This document shows positions 1 to 8,133 of a stretch of DNA of 30,155 bases, piece by piece. The notes below the pieces were generated by a model. It did no database searches, was not told the origin of the DNA, and worked only from the letters and a program-made list of their open reading frames with translations. Made by a program: the position numbers and the translations under genes. Source of the DNA: Lachnospiraceae bacterium (GTDB taxonomy: Bacteria > Bacillota > Clostridia > Lachnospirales > Lachnospiraceae); assembly GCA_900770225.1 (NCBI GenBank), contig CAAGJU010000329.1, positions 1-30,155 on the forward strand. Direction: 5' to 3'. Within the stretch, counting starts at the first letter, position 1. Each line of letters starts with the position of its first letter.

Positions 1-156
1 CCGTTACTGCGAGGACGAGCGAGAGCGGTCAGTTTGTAAGCTCGCTAAAGCTCGCTAACTGCGCTGACAGGCGTCGCACGTAGCTTCGAGCTTCCCTTCG
101 GTCGCTCTCAGTAAGTGCTCATCGCTCTGTTGCGGGTGGAGGCATCTGTATTCTGG
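1..156. repeat. Palindromic intergenic element, copy 1 (left end outside window)
   Basis: Non-coding structured repeat whose left outer arm lies before the window. Its core (about 18-130) is nearly identical to 20087-20200. Its right arm (117-155) is identical over 39 nt to 9820-9858. Internal pairings visible by eye are GAGAGCG 21-27 with CGCTCTC 103-109, GTCAG 28-32 with CTGAC 64-68, and CAGTT 30-34 with AACTG 57-61. These suggest a multi-branched fold. Open frames running through it, including an ATG at 115 in frame with the permease, are fortuitous. Family identity is clear from the shared sequence; the function is unknown. Confidence 0.8.
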
Positions 157-201
157 CATGATAAGGCAGTATTTTATACAGGCTATGCTTATTTTTGGGT
201 G

Positions 202-230
202 TTGCGTGAAGACTTCAATTCGCGTAATAT
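202..230 (+). promoter_or_regulatory. Candidate promoter of the uracil permease gene
   Basis: TTGCGT at 202-207 and TAATAT at 225-230 are separated by 17 nt, in an AT-richer stretch between the palindromic element and the permease start. Transcription would begin near 237 and leave a leader of about 40 nt. Both hexamers are imperfect matches to the sigma-A consensus. I found no PyrR-type attenuator hairpin in this leader. Confidence 0.3.
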
Positions 231-276
231 AAAGCAGGATTTTGACAACACAGTACCAATGAGGGAGGAAAGATCA

Positions 277-1692
277 TTGAAGAACACGAATCTTACCTAC
301 GATGTCGAAGAAACGCCGCCATTCAGGAAAAATCTCGTCTATGCCTTTCAGCAGCTGCTGGCGATTATCGCCGCTACCCTGCTGGTTCCGACGCTGGTTA
401 ACGTGGGAACAGGCGGAAGCACGACCGTGACGATGAGTCAGCCTGCCGCGCTTTTCGGTGCCGGCGTGGGAACCCTGGTGTACATTCTGTGCACGAAGCG
501 GAGAAGTCCGATCTTCCTTGGAAGCTCCTTTGCTTTTATCAATCCGCTGATCGGAGCGGCAAGCTTCGGCTACCTCGGTATTTTTCTCGGTGCGGTATTT
601 GCCGGCCTCGTATATGTCATCCTTGCCATTATCATTCGCATGGCGGGCACGCGCTGGGTTGACCGCCTGATGCCTCCGGTCATCATCGGACCGACAGTGG
701 CTCTGATCGGACTGTCGCTCTGCACCTCGGCTGTGAGCAACCTGCAGACATCACAGTCCGGAGACTATAATCTGATCGCCATACTCGTCGGTATTATCTC
801 ATTCCTTGTCACTGTATACGCTTCCGTGAAGGGCGGCAGGGGCGTGCGCATGATCCCCTTCATCATCGGTATTCTTGCGGGTTATGCTCTGGGATCCGTC
901 TTCACGGTGATCGGCTGGGCAACCGGCATTGATTACCTGAAGATCATTGATTACAGTCCGCTGGTGGAGAATTTCTCTCCGCTGACGCTGCACAGCTTCT
1001 TCAGCGTACCGGATTTCACCTTTGTCGGCATGTTCAAAGAGGGCGCTTCACAGCTCGGCAGCACGGGTGTATTCAATGTACTGCTTCTGTTTGCGCCGGT
1101 GGCCATGGTTGTTTTTGCTGAGCATATCGCGGATCATGAGAACCTCGGTTCCATCATCGGTCGTGACCTGATCCGTGATCCCGGTCTTCACCGCACACTG
1201 CTGGGCGACGGTCTCGGCTCCATTGCTGGTTCCTTCTTCGGCGGCTGCCCGAATACCTCCTACGGTGAGGCAATCGGCTGCGTGGCTATCACGGGAGACG
1301 CTTCGATTTCGACCATCACGCTGACCGCGATCCTCTGCCTGCTGATGAGCTTCTTCACACCGTTCGTTGCTTTCGTCAATACGATTCCGACCTGCGTCAT
1401 CGGTGGTATCTGCATTGCCCTGTATGGCTTCATCGCCGTATCCGGACTTCGCATGATCCAGACGGTCGATCTCAACGACAACCGCAATCTGTTCGTTGTC
1501 AGTGCGGTACTGGTTCTCGGTATCGGCGGACTTGTGCTGAACTTCGGCGCTGTGCAGATCTCCTCGATCGCAACGGCACTGATCGTTGGCATCATCGTCA
1601 ACCTGCTTCTGCGCAAGGGCAAGAGCCCCGCGGAGGAGAGAGAGGCGGAAGAAAAGAAATACGAGTCAGACGGGCAGGATAAGCTGTTCTGA
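277..1692 (+). CDS. uraA: Uracil permease, NCS2 (UraA/PyrP) family
   Basis: Integral membrane nucleobase:cation symporter that probably imports uracil for pyrimidine salvage. The 471-residue product is hydrophobic throughout, with many membrane segments typical of the 14-helix NCS2 fold. Two substrate-site glutamates of UraA have counterparts at Glu282 (A-E-H-I motif) and Glu331 (S-Y-G-E-A-I-G motif), and the R-D-P-G-L-H-R loop lies between them. I chose the TTG at 277 because GGAGG at 264-268 sits 8 nt upstream. An in-frame ATG at 259 would have to lie before this Shine-Dalgarno sequence, and the frame further upstream runs into the palindromic repeat. The gene is transcribed alone: an element lies before it and a terminator follows. 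The family is certain; uracil rather than xanthine or uric acid as substrate rests on the motif match. Confidence 0.9.
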   Translation: MKNTNLTYDVEETPPFRKNLVYAFQQLLAIIAATLLVPTLVNVGTGGSTTVTMSQPAALFGAGVGTLVYILCTKRRSPIFLGSSFAFINPLIGAASFGYLGIFLGAVFAGLVYVILAIIIRMAGTRWVDRLMPPVIIGPTVALIGLSLCTSAVSNLQTSQSGDYNLIAILVGIISFLVTVYASVKGGRGVRMIPFIIGILAGYALGSVFTVIGWATGIDYLKIIDYSPLVENFSPLTLHSFFSVPDFTFVGMFKEGASQLGSTGVFNVLLLFAPVAMVVFAEHIADHENLGSIIGRDLIRDPGLHRTLLGDGLGSIAGSFFGGCPNTSYGEAIGCVAITGDASISTITLTAILCLLMSFFTPFVAFVNTIPTCVIGGICIALYGFIAVSGLRMIQTVDLNDNRNLFVVSAVLVLGIGGLVLNFGAVQISSIATALIVGIIVNLLLRKGKSPAEEREAEEKKYESDGQDKLF

Positions 1693-1706
1693 TAAAAAAT
1701 ATTGGC

Positions 1707-1752
1707 AGCCTTTCGTGTGACAGCATTTTGCGGTCGTATGAAAGGCTTTTTT
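1707..1752 (+). terminator. Rho-independent terminator after the uracil permease gene
   Basis: AGCCTTTC at 1707-1714 pairs perfectly with GAAAGGCT at 1740-1747 and is followed by a T run ending at 1752. The loop of about 25 nt is long but the arms and T tract are clear. It separates the permease from hemA, whose start is only about 40 nt beyond. Confidence 0.75.
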
Positions 1753-1794
1753 AATGGCGGCAGTAAACCAGAGAGAAGGAAAGTGAGACAAGCT

Positions 1795-3036
1795 ATGATT
1801 CAGATGGTCGGAACAGACCATACACTGGCACCAGCCAATGTAAGGTCTTTTTTTTCTTTCACAAAAGCAGAGAGCATACAGCTTATGACACAGGTCATGA
1901 AAAATCTGAAGGCAGACGGGGCACTTCTTCTGTCAACCTGCAACCGGATGGAACTGTGGGTCAGCACGGGCCGTGAAGAGCCGGATGATCTTCTTCAAGA
2001 GATCTGTCTGTACAAAGAGGTGGAGCAAAAACGTTACCGCACATATTTCCGGGAACGTACCGACGAAGAGGCTGTGGAGCATCTGTTTACGCTCTCCTGT
2101 GGGCTTAAATCCGCAATCCTTGCAGAGGATCAGATTCTTACACAGGTCAAATCCGCGCTTTCCTTTGCCCGGGAGAATCATTTTACCGACAGTGTCATTG
2201 AGGTACTGTTCCGTATGGCTGTTACTGCTGCCAAGAAGGTGAAGACGAATGTAACCTTTACCCATGCCAACGCGACCGCTATCGGGCAGGCTGTATCCAT
2301 GCTGAAAGAGCAGGGTTTTGACTTCAGGGGTGCGAACTGTCTGGTCATCGGCAACGGCGAATACGGAAAAATCGCCGCCAGCACACTTGTCAGAAACGGA
2401 GCCAGTGTCACGGTCACGGTTCGCCAGTATCACAGTGGAGGCGTGGAAATCCCATCCGGATGCAGCCGTATCAGTTACAGTGACCGGATGAAATATCTTC
2501 CCGCCTGTGATCTGGTTGTGAGCGCGACGACAAGCCCTCATTGTACCATCGGATATGATGATCTCAGGGAAATACATCCGGATCATCCGATTATTCTCCT
2601 TGACTTTGCCATTCCCCAGGACATAGATCCGAGTGTTTCACATCTGAAGGGGTTCACGCTCTACAACATTGATGATTTCCGATCAGATGCCGACCCGGAA
2701 AATGAGGCGAACCGGGATGCTTACCGACAGGCAGGGGAAATTCTTATGAAGGAGGAGCAGGAATTCTGGCTCTGGATGAACAGCCGCGATATCGTGCCGA
2801 AAATTCACCGGATCAGGGATCAGGCTGTGGAGGATTACAATCTGCGGATGCACAAGATTATCCGCAAACTACCGCTCGATGCAGCCGAGCAGCAGGCACT
2901 GACCAGCCATATGGACCGCGCGGTAGGAAAAGTCATCAGCAAACTGATTTTTGATCTGCAGGATCATCTGTCAGACAGCGAATTCAGAGACTGTGTCGAC
3001 GGACTGGAAAAGGTTTATGAAGAGGATATCAACTGA
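1795..3036 (+). CDS. hemA: Glutamyl-tRNA reductase
   Basis: First enzyme of the C5 pathway: NADPH-dependent reduction of glutamyl-tRNA(Glu) to glutamate-1-semialdehyde in the cytoplasm. The 413-residue protein has the catalytic cysteine in S-T-C-N-R (Cys49) and the N-terminal G-T-D-H motif. An NAD(P)-binding domain follows (V-I-G-N-G-E-Y-G-K), and the C-terminus is a helical dimerisation region. The first motif (A-P-A-N-V-R) departs slightly from the usual T-A-P-V-E-I-R. I chose the ATG at 1795. The only ribosome-binding candidate, AAGGA at 1776-1780, is about 14 nt away, so the GTG at 1783 or the ATG at 1804 remain possible. The stop overlaps the hemC start by 1 nt (TGATG), indicating translational coupling. 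It makes the substrate used by hemL in the same block. Confidence 0.93.
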   Translation: MIQMVGTDHTLAPANVRSFFSFTKAESIQLMTQVMKNLKADGALLLSTCNRMELWVSTGREEPDDLLQEICLYKEVEQKRYRTYFRERTDEEAVEHLFTLSCGLKSAILAEDQILTQVKSALSFARENHFTDSVIEVLFRMAVTAAKKVKTNVTFTHANATAIGQAVSMLKEQGFDFRGANCLVIGNGEYGKIAASTLVRNGASVTVTVRQYHSGGVEIPSGCSRISYSDRMKYLPACDLVVSATTSPHCTIGYDDLREIHPDHPIILLDFAIPQDIDPSVSHLKGFTLYNIDDFRSDADPENEANRDAYRQAGEILMKEEQEFWLWMNSRDIVPKIHRIRDQAVEDYNLRMHKIIRKLPLDAAEQQALTSHMDRAVGKVISKLIFDLQDHLSDSEFRDCVDGLEKVYEEDIN

Positions 3037-4109
3037 TGAACAGACGAAAAGTTATTATCGGCAGCCGGGAAAGTGCACTGGCGGTCGCTCAGAGCAATCT
3101 GGTGATACAATATCTGAATGAAGTGCATCCGGAGCTGGACACGGTTCTTCTGACGATGAAAACTACCGGAGACAGGATTCTGGATCGCCGGCTGGATCAG
3201 ATCGGCGGTAAAGGTCTGTTCGTGAAAGAACTGGATAAGGCTCTGATGGAACACAGGACCGATTTTTCTGTTCACAGCCTGAAAGATCTTCCCATGGAAG
3301 TACCGGAGGAGCTTCCGGTCATTGCGTATTCGAAACGGGATGATCCGAGAGACGTCCTGGTCCTTCCAAAGGGACAGACAGAACCGGATTTCACCAGACC
3401 AATAGGAACTTCTTCCCTTCGGAGGATTCTGCAGCTGAGAAAACTGTTTCCCGGAGCTGCCTTTGAAAGCGTTCGCGGCAATCTGCAGACCCGTCTTCGC
3501 AAGCTGGATGAAGGACAGTACGGCGCCCTTGTTCTTGCAGCGGCCGGCCTGAAACGGCTTGGATTACAGGACAGGATCAGCCGTTATTTTTCCATCGATG
3601 AGGTGATTCCTTCCGCCGGACAGGCCATCCTGGCAGTTCAGGGAAGAAAAGATGAGGATGGATCCATCTTCGACGCATTTGCAGACAAAGACGCATTTTA
3701 TGCCGCAACCTGTGAACGTGCTTTTGTCCGATATCTGAACGGCGGCTGTTCCTCTCCGATTGCTGCTCACGCCACAGTTTACGAAGATGAGGCGGCATTC
3801 CGTGCGTCACTGCAGGAGAAGGCGCCGAAGATTATCTGCGGAAAGGCGCTTACCGCTGATTCTGACGAAGAAGAGAGGCGAAAACTGATCTGCCTGCGCG
3901 GGCTTTACTATAACGGGAAAACCGACAGCTTATTTACCGGGATGGCGGCTGCCCATGCAGGAGACGCTGGCGCCCTCGGCATCGCTCTCGCTAAGAGACT
4001 GCGTTCTGAAGACACCGGTCTTTCGCAGAATGATCAGATACCCGTGGAAGACACAGGAAAACCACCGGAAACCCATCGGAACGCGGAGGAAACGAATGAA
4101 GAAGGGTAA
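3036..4109 (+). CDS. hemC: Porphobilinogen deaminase (hydroxymethylbilane synthase)
   Basis: Joins four porphobilinogen units into hydroxymethylbilane, in the cytoplasm. The family motifs are visible: the N-terminal I-G-S-R-E-S-A-L-A-V-A-Q, S-L-K-D-L-P with catalytic Asp84, the G-T-S-S-L-R-R substrate-binding arginines, and L-N-G-G-C-S-S with Cys238, which carries the dipyrromethane cofactor. At 357 residues it is about 40 longer than typical. The excess is a polar C-terminal tail rich in Glu, Asn and Pro, and its last codons overlap the start of cobA-hemD by 14 nt. The start codon shares one base with the hemA stop, so hemA-hemC-cobA/hemD behaves as one coupled unit. Confidence 0.95.
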   Translation: MNRRKVIIGSRESALAVAQSNLVIQYLNEVHPELDTVLLTMKTTGDRILDRRLDQIGGKGLFVKELDKALMEHRTDFSVHSLKDLPMEVPEELPVIAYSKRDDPRDVLVLPKGQTEPDFTRPIGTSSLRRILQLRKLFPGAAFESVRGNLQTRLRKLDEGQYGALVLAAAGLKRLGLQDRISRYFSIDEVIPSAGQAILAVQGRKDEDGSIFDAFADKDAFYAATCERAFVRYLNGGCSSPIAAHATVYEDEAAFRASLQEKAPKIICGKALTADSDEEERRKLICLRGLYYNGKTDSLFTGMAAAHAGDAGALGIALAKRLRSEDTGLSQNDQIPVEDTGKPPETHRNAEETNEEG

Positions 4110-5607
4110 AGTATGGCTTGTAGGTGCCGGCCCCGGAGATCAGGGCCTGCTGACAATCAAAGGAAAAGAAGTTCTCCAGAATGCGGATGTTGTGATGTAC
4201 GACAGTCTGGTCGGCCCCGGCATTCTCGCCATGATACCGGATTCCGCCCGTGCCATTGATGCAGGCAAACAATCCGGTCATCATACCATGCCGCAGTGGC
4301 AGATGAACGGGCTGCTTCTGGAAGAGGCACAGAAGGGAAACCGGGTGGTCCGTCTGAAGGGCGGTGATCCCTTCCTGTTTGGACGGGGTGGGGAGGAAAT
4401 CAGACTACTGGCTGATAACGGAATCCCATTTGAGATTGTGCCGGGTATCACGTCACCGATTGCTGTCCCCGCTTACAATGGGATACCGGTTACACACAGA
4501 GACTTCGCATCATCTCTTCACATTATTACCGGGCACAAAAAAGCCGGCGACGAATATGATATCGATTTTCATGCCCTCGTAAATACAAAGGGGACACTTG
4601 TTTTTCTCATGGGCATTGCTTCCCTGGATGCTATCTGCAGGGGACTGCTTGATGCCGGGATGGATCCGGACATGCCGGCCGCCGTCCTTCAGAAGGGTAC
4701 GACGGCGAGGCAGAAGCGGATCATTGCCACCGTTTCTACATTGGCTGACGAGGTACGGAAGCAGGGAGTTGAGACGCCGGCGATTATTGTGGTAGGGAAG
4801 GTCTGCACCCTGGCTGATACCTTCGAATGGTATGAGAAGCTTCCGCTTGCGGGCTACAGGGTATTTGTGACGCGTCCCAGGAATCGAGCTTCCGAGATGT
4901 CTGCAAGGCTGAGAGCGGAAGGGGCTGAGGTTCTCGAGATTCCAGCCATCGCAACTGTGCCGATTGAGAATAATCTGAAACTGATTCATGCTATTCAGAA
5001 CCTGCGGTATTATCAGTGGATCGTTTTCACCAGCCCCAGCGGTGTGAAAATATTTATGGATCAGATGCGCACCTCGGAGATCGACATCCGGCATCTGGCA
5101 GGACTGAAAATCGCGAGCATAGGGAAAGGTACCGCCGGAGAACTGGAAAAATATGGGCTGATTCCGGATCTGATTCCTCCACGCTATGACGGGGAGACAC
5201 TGGGCGAATGGATTGCACACAGAGCAGAACCGGATGACCGGATACTTCTTCCAAGGGCGGAAATCGGCAGCGGATCGATTCTGGAGAAACTGAAGGATTT
5301 TACTGTTGACGATATTCCCACCTATCATACGAAATATCTCAGATCTGAGGCGGTAAACGAAACCGCCATGTTTGAAAAGGGGGAGATCGACTGCGCCGTG
5401 TTCACCAGTTCCTCATGCGTGAAGGCTTTTCTCAGGACGAATCCGGATCTCGACTGCCGTCTGGTCAATGCAGCCTGCATCGGAAGACAGACACAGGCAG
5501 TTGCCGATGCTGCCGGAATGAAAACCTTCTGTGCGGAACAGGCGACCATTGACAGCCTGCTGGAGCTGATCATCCGGATGCACAGTCAGAATATAACAGG
5601 CAAATGA
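4096..5607 (+). CDS. cobA-hemD: Fused uroporphyrinogen-III C-methyltransferase and uroporphyrinogen-III synthase
   Basis: Bifunctional 503-residue protein. Residues 1 to about 245 are the SAM-dependent methyltransferase CobA, with V-G-A-G-P-G-D near the N-terminus, R-L-K-G-G-D-P-F-L-F-G-R-G-G-E-E, and V-P-G-I-T-S. It converts uroporphyrinogen III to precorrin-2. Residues from about 251 (V-F-V-T-R-P-R-N) are HemD, which cyclises hydroxymethylbilane with inversion of ring D. Fusing these steps channels the product to precorrin-2, which fits corrinoid or siroheme synthesis rather than protoheme. The ATG at 4096 has GGAGG at 4085-4089 and overlaps the end of hemC. The frame is open further upstream, but only inside hemC. 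I see no separate precorrin-2 dehydrogenase in the window. Confidence 0.93.
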   Translation: MKKGKVWLVGAGPGDQGLLTIKGKEVLQNADVVMYDSLVGPGILAMIPDSARAIDAGKQSGHHTMPQWQMNGLLLEEAQKGNRVVRLKGGDPFLFGRGGEEIRLLADNGIPFEIVPGITSPIAVPAYNGIPVTHRDFASSLHIITGHKKAGDEYDIDFHALVNTKGTLVFLMGIASLDAICRGLLDAGMDPDMPAAVLQKGTTARQKRIIATVSTLADEVRKQGVETPAIIVVGKVCTLADTFEWYEKLPLAGYRVFVTRPRNRASEMSARLRAEGAEVLEIPAIATVPIENNLKLIHAIQNLRYYQWIVFTSPSGVKIFMDQMRTSEIDIRHLAGLKIASIGKGTAGELEKYGLIPDLIPPRYDGETLGEWIAHRAEPDDRILLPRAEIGSGSILEKLKDFTVDDIPTYHTKYLRSEAVNETAMFEKGEIDCAVFTSSSCVKAFLRTNPDLDCRLVNAACIGRQTQAVADAAGMKTFCAEQATIDSLLELIIRMHSQNITGK

Positions 5608-5616
5608 TTTATTCAC

Positions 5617-5695
5617 ATGCCCCTCGGCGAGGGCGTAGTGGGGCGAAGCCACATGAGAGCCTGAGGTGAGGGAGGGCCGCTGCGCGCTCTCGCGA
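5617..5695. repeat. GC-rich structured intergenic element between cobA-hemD and hemB
   Basis: A stretch of about 80 nt starting some 10 nt after the cobA-hemD stop. CCCTC 5621-5625 pairs with GAGGG 5629-5633; alternatively GCCCC 5619-5623 pairs with GGGGC 5640-5644. GAGAGC 5655-5660 pairs with GCTCTC 5686-5691. Its composition resembles the other palindromic elements in this window, but I found no long direct match to them. It could act as a terminator or processing site splitting hemACD from hemBL. Membership of the larger family is a guess. Confidence 0.45.
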
Positions 5696-5735
5696 TCAAA
5701 AAATACAACAGATAAAAAGAAAAGAGGTAATCAGC

Positions 5736-6719
5736 ATGGAAATCATCAAGAGACCCCGTCGTCTGCGTGAGAATGCGGTCATCCGCAAAATGGTTCGTGA
5801 AACCAGACTTGACAAATCTTCTCTGGTTTACCCTGTCTTTGTCATGGAGGGAGAAGGCATCAGAGAAGAGATTCCCTCCATGCCCGGACAGTATCGCTAC
5901 AGTATTGATACCTTCATTGAAAAACTGAAGGAGCTTCTGGCGCATGGCGTTTCCTCTGTCATGATCTTTGGTATTCCGGATCATAAGGATGAGATTGGCT
6001 CCGGTGCCTATGATGCGGACGGTATCGTTCAGAGAGCCCTGCGCGCGGCGAAAAAAGAGGTTCCCGGGATGTACTGTATTACCGATGTCTGCCTGTGTGA
6101 GTATACTTCACATGGTCACTGCGGCGTGCTGAAGGAAAATGATGTGGACAATGACCCGACCCTGGAGCTCCTTGCAAAAACAGCGCTTTCCCATGCAGAA
6201 GCCGGCGCGGATATGGTTGCTCCGTCCGACATGATGGACGGCCGTGTCATGGCCATCCGCAAAAAACTGGATGAAAATGGCTATTCCAGGGTTCCGATTA
6301 TGTCCTATGCGGTAAAATATGCCTCTGCTTTTTACGGGCCATTTCGCGACGCTGCGGATTCAGCGCCGAAATTCGGAGACCGCAAGACATACCAGATGGA
6401 TTACCATAATGTGAGAGAAGGCATAAAAGAAGCTCTTACCGATGTGGATGAGGGTGCGGACATCGTGATGGTCAAGCCGGGCATGTCTTTCCTGGATGTT
6501 CTGACAAAGGTTCATGACGTCGTCAATGTTCCCGTTGCCTGCTACAGCGTGAGCGGGGAGTATGCGATGGTCAAGGCAGCTGCTGAAAAGGGATGGATTG
6601 ACGAAGACCGTATTGTCGGTGAGATGGCTGTCTCCGCGTTCCGTGCCGGCGCGCAGATCTATATCACCTATTACGCGGAACGGATTGCGCGCCTGATCGA
6701 TGCGGGTATTATTGGCTGA
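5736..6719 (+). CDS. hemB: Delta-aminolevulinic acid dehydratase (porphobilinogen synthase)
   Basis: Condenses two 5-aminolevulinate molecules to porphobilinogen, the substrate of the hemC product upstream. The 327-residue length is normal. Both Schiff-base lysines are present: Lys194 in S-Y-A-V-K-Y-A-S-A-F-Y-G-P-F-R-D-A, and Lys247 in M-V-K-P-G. The active-site zinc cysteines Cys119, Cys121 and Cys129 lie in D-V-C-L-C-E-Y-T-S-H-G-H-C-G, so this is a zinc-type enzyme. The ATG at 5736 follows AGAGG at 5723-5727 with good spacing. An element of about 80 nt separates it from cobA-hemD. hemL follows after 80 nt, so hemB and hemL may form their own transcript. Confidence 0.96.
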   Translation: MEIIKRPRRLRENAVIRKMVRETRLDKSSLVYPVFVMEGEGIREEIPSMPGQYRYSIDTFIEKLKELLAHGVSSVMIFGIPDHKDEIGSGAYDADGIVQRALRAAKKEVPGMYCITDVCLCEYTSHGHCGVLKENDVDNDPTLELLAKTALSHAEAGADMVAPSDMMDGRVMAIRKKLDENGYSRVPIMSYAVKYASAFYGPFRDAADSAPKFGDRKTYQMDYHNVREGIKEALTDVDEGADIVMVKPGMSFLDVLTKVHDVVNVPVACYSVSGEYAMVKAAAEKGWIDEDRIVGEMAVSAFRAGAQIYITYYAERIARLIDAGIIG

Positions 6720-6799
6720 GGTGCTGTAGAACCAGGTTCTTCTGTGTGGCTCCATCCGGGGCATGCAGACCTGTATTATGTAAGAAAGGCTGAATCATC

Positions 6800-8113
6800 A
6801 TGACAGAACAAAAGAAAGAACGTTCTGAACTTCTTATGAAACGGGCACGGAAGGTTATTCCGGGAGGTGTAAATTCTCCGGTCCGTTCCTGGCAGAATGT
6901 GGGTATGAACCCGAGATTTATCCGTAAGTCTTCCGGGCCGTACATCTATGACGTCGATGGAAACAGATATATCGACTACATCTGTTCCTGGGGCCCGATG
7001 ATACTCGGTCACAACAACAATGAAGTCCTCGATGCGGTTGTCCGCACCGCGAAGGACGGACTGAGCTTCGGTACTCCGACGGAACTGGAGGTTGAAATTG
7101 CGGAATATATCTGCGACCGAATTCCTCACGTCGATATGATCCGTATGGTGAACTCCGGCACAGAAGCGGTCATGAGCGCCATCCGTCTGGCCAGAGGATA
7201 CACAGGCCGAAATAAGGTGATCAAATTCGCCGGTAACTATCACGGCCACAGCGACTGTCTTCTTGTAGATGCCGGATCTGGTCTGATGACGCAGGGCATT
7301 CCCGGCAGCGCCGGTGTTCCTTCAGGGTGCACACAGGACACGCTGAGTGCGGTCTATAATGACATCGCCAGTGTGAAAGAACTTTTCGAGGCAAACAGGG
7401 ATGAAATCGCCTGTGTCATCGTCGAACCTGTCGCGGCCAATATGGGCGTCGTTCCTCCGAAGAAAGGTTTTCTTGAGGGCCTTCGGGAGCTCTGTACCAG
7501 ATACGGTGCTCTGCTGATTTTTGACGAAGTCATTACCGGTTTCCGACTGGCTTTTGGCGGTGCTGCTGAGCTCTTCGGAATTACGCCGGATCTTGTGACC
7601 TATGGCAAGATCATCGGAGGCGGAATGCCGGTAGGCGCTTACGGCGGAAGACGTGACATCATGGAGATGGTGGCTCCGCTCGGTCCTGTATATCAGGCGG
7701 GTACCCTTTCCGGCAACCCGGTTGCCATGGCGGCCGGATTGACGCAGCTCAGGATTCTCTATGAAAACAGGGAAGATTATGCCGTACTTTCTGCAAACGC
7801 AGAACGGCTTTATGGGGGAATGGAGGAAATCGTTCGCAGGTATGAACTGCCGGCAACCGTGAATCACATGGCTTCTCTCGGCTCGGTTTTCTTCACGAAT
7901 ACGGAGGTTACCAATTATTCTATCGCGAAGACAGCCGATACCGGAGAATTTGCGCGCTATTTCCGCTTTATGCTGGAACATGGCATTCATGTGGCTCCTT
8001 CTCAGTTCGAAGCGATGTTCCTCTCTCTGGCTCATACGGATGAAATTATTCAGTACACCCTGGATACCTTTGAGGCCTACGCAAAACAATATCGGGATGA
8101 GAATGAGGTTTAA
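6800..8113 (+). CDS. hemL: Glutamate-1-semialdehyde 2,1-aminomutase
   Basis: PLP-dependent aminotransferase-fold enzyme that isomerises glutamate-1-semialdehyde, the HemA product, to 5-aminolevulinate, the HemB substrate. Together with hemA and hemB it closes the C5 route inside this window. The 437-residue protein starts with the family signature I-P-G-G-V-N-S-P-V-R. It has N-S-G-T-E-A-V-M-S-A-I-R-L-A-R and N-Y-H-G-H for cofactor and substrate binding, F-D-E-V-I-T-G-F-R, and the PLP lysine Lys270 in T-Y-G-K-I-I-G-G-G-M-P-V-G-A. GAAAGG at 6784-6789 serves the ATG at 6800. Nothing in the sequence is abnormal. Confidence 0.96.
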   Translation: MTEQKKERSELLMKRARKVIPGGVNSPVRSWQNVGMNPRFIRKSSGPYIYDVDGNRYIDYICSWGPMILGHNNNEVLDAVVRTAKDGLSFGTPTELEVEIAEYICDRIPHVDMIRMVNSGTEAVMSAIRLARGYTGRNKVIKFAGNYHGHSDCLLVDAGSGLMTQGIPGSAGVPSGCTQDTLSAVYNDIASVKELFEANRDEIACVIVEPVAANMGVVPPKKGFLEGLRELCTRYGALLIFDEVITGFRLAFGGAAELFGITPDLVTYGKIIGGGMPVGAYGGRRDIMEMVAPLGPVYQAGTLSGNPVAMAAGLTQLRILYENREDYAVLSANAERLYGGMEEIVRRYELPATVNHMASLGSVFFTNTEVTNYSIAKTADTGEFARYFRFMLEHGIHVAPSQFEAMFLSLAHTDEIIQYTLDTFEAYAKQYRDENEV

Positions 8114-8133
8114 TGCCGCAGAAAGGGAATAAG

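Noticed and set aside
115..276. In-frame upstream ATGs (115 and 259) for the uracil permease.
   Set aside because: The ATG at 115 lies in the palindromic repeat and would add a Trp/Phe/Tyr-rich leader foreign to the family. The ATG at 259 lies before the GGAGG that serves the TTG at 277.
1753..1794. Possible cobalamin riboswitch or other leader before hemA.
   Set aside because: Only about 40 nt separate the upstream terminator from hemA, too short for such a riboswitch, and no B12-box-like sequence is seen.
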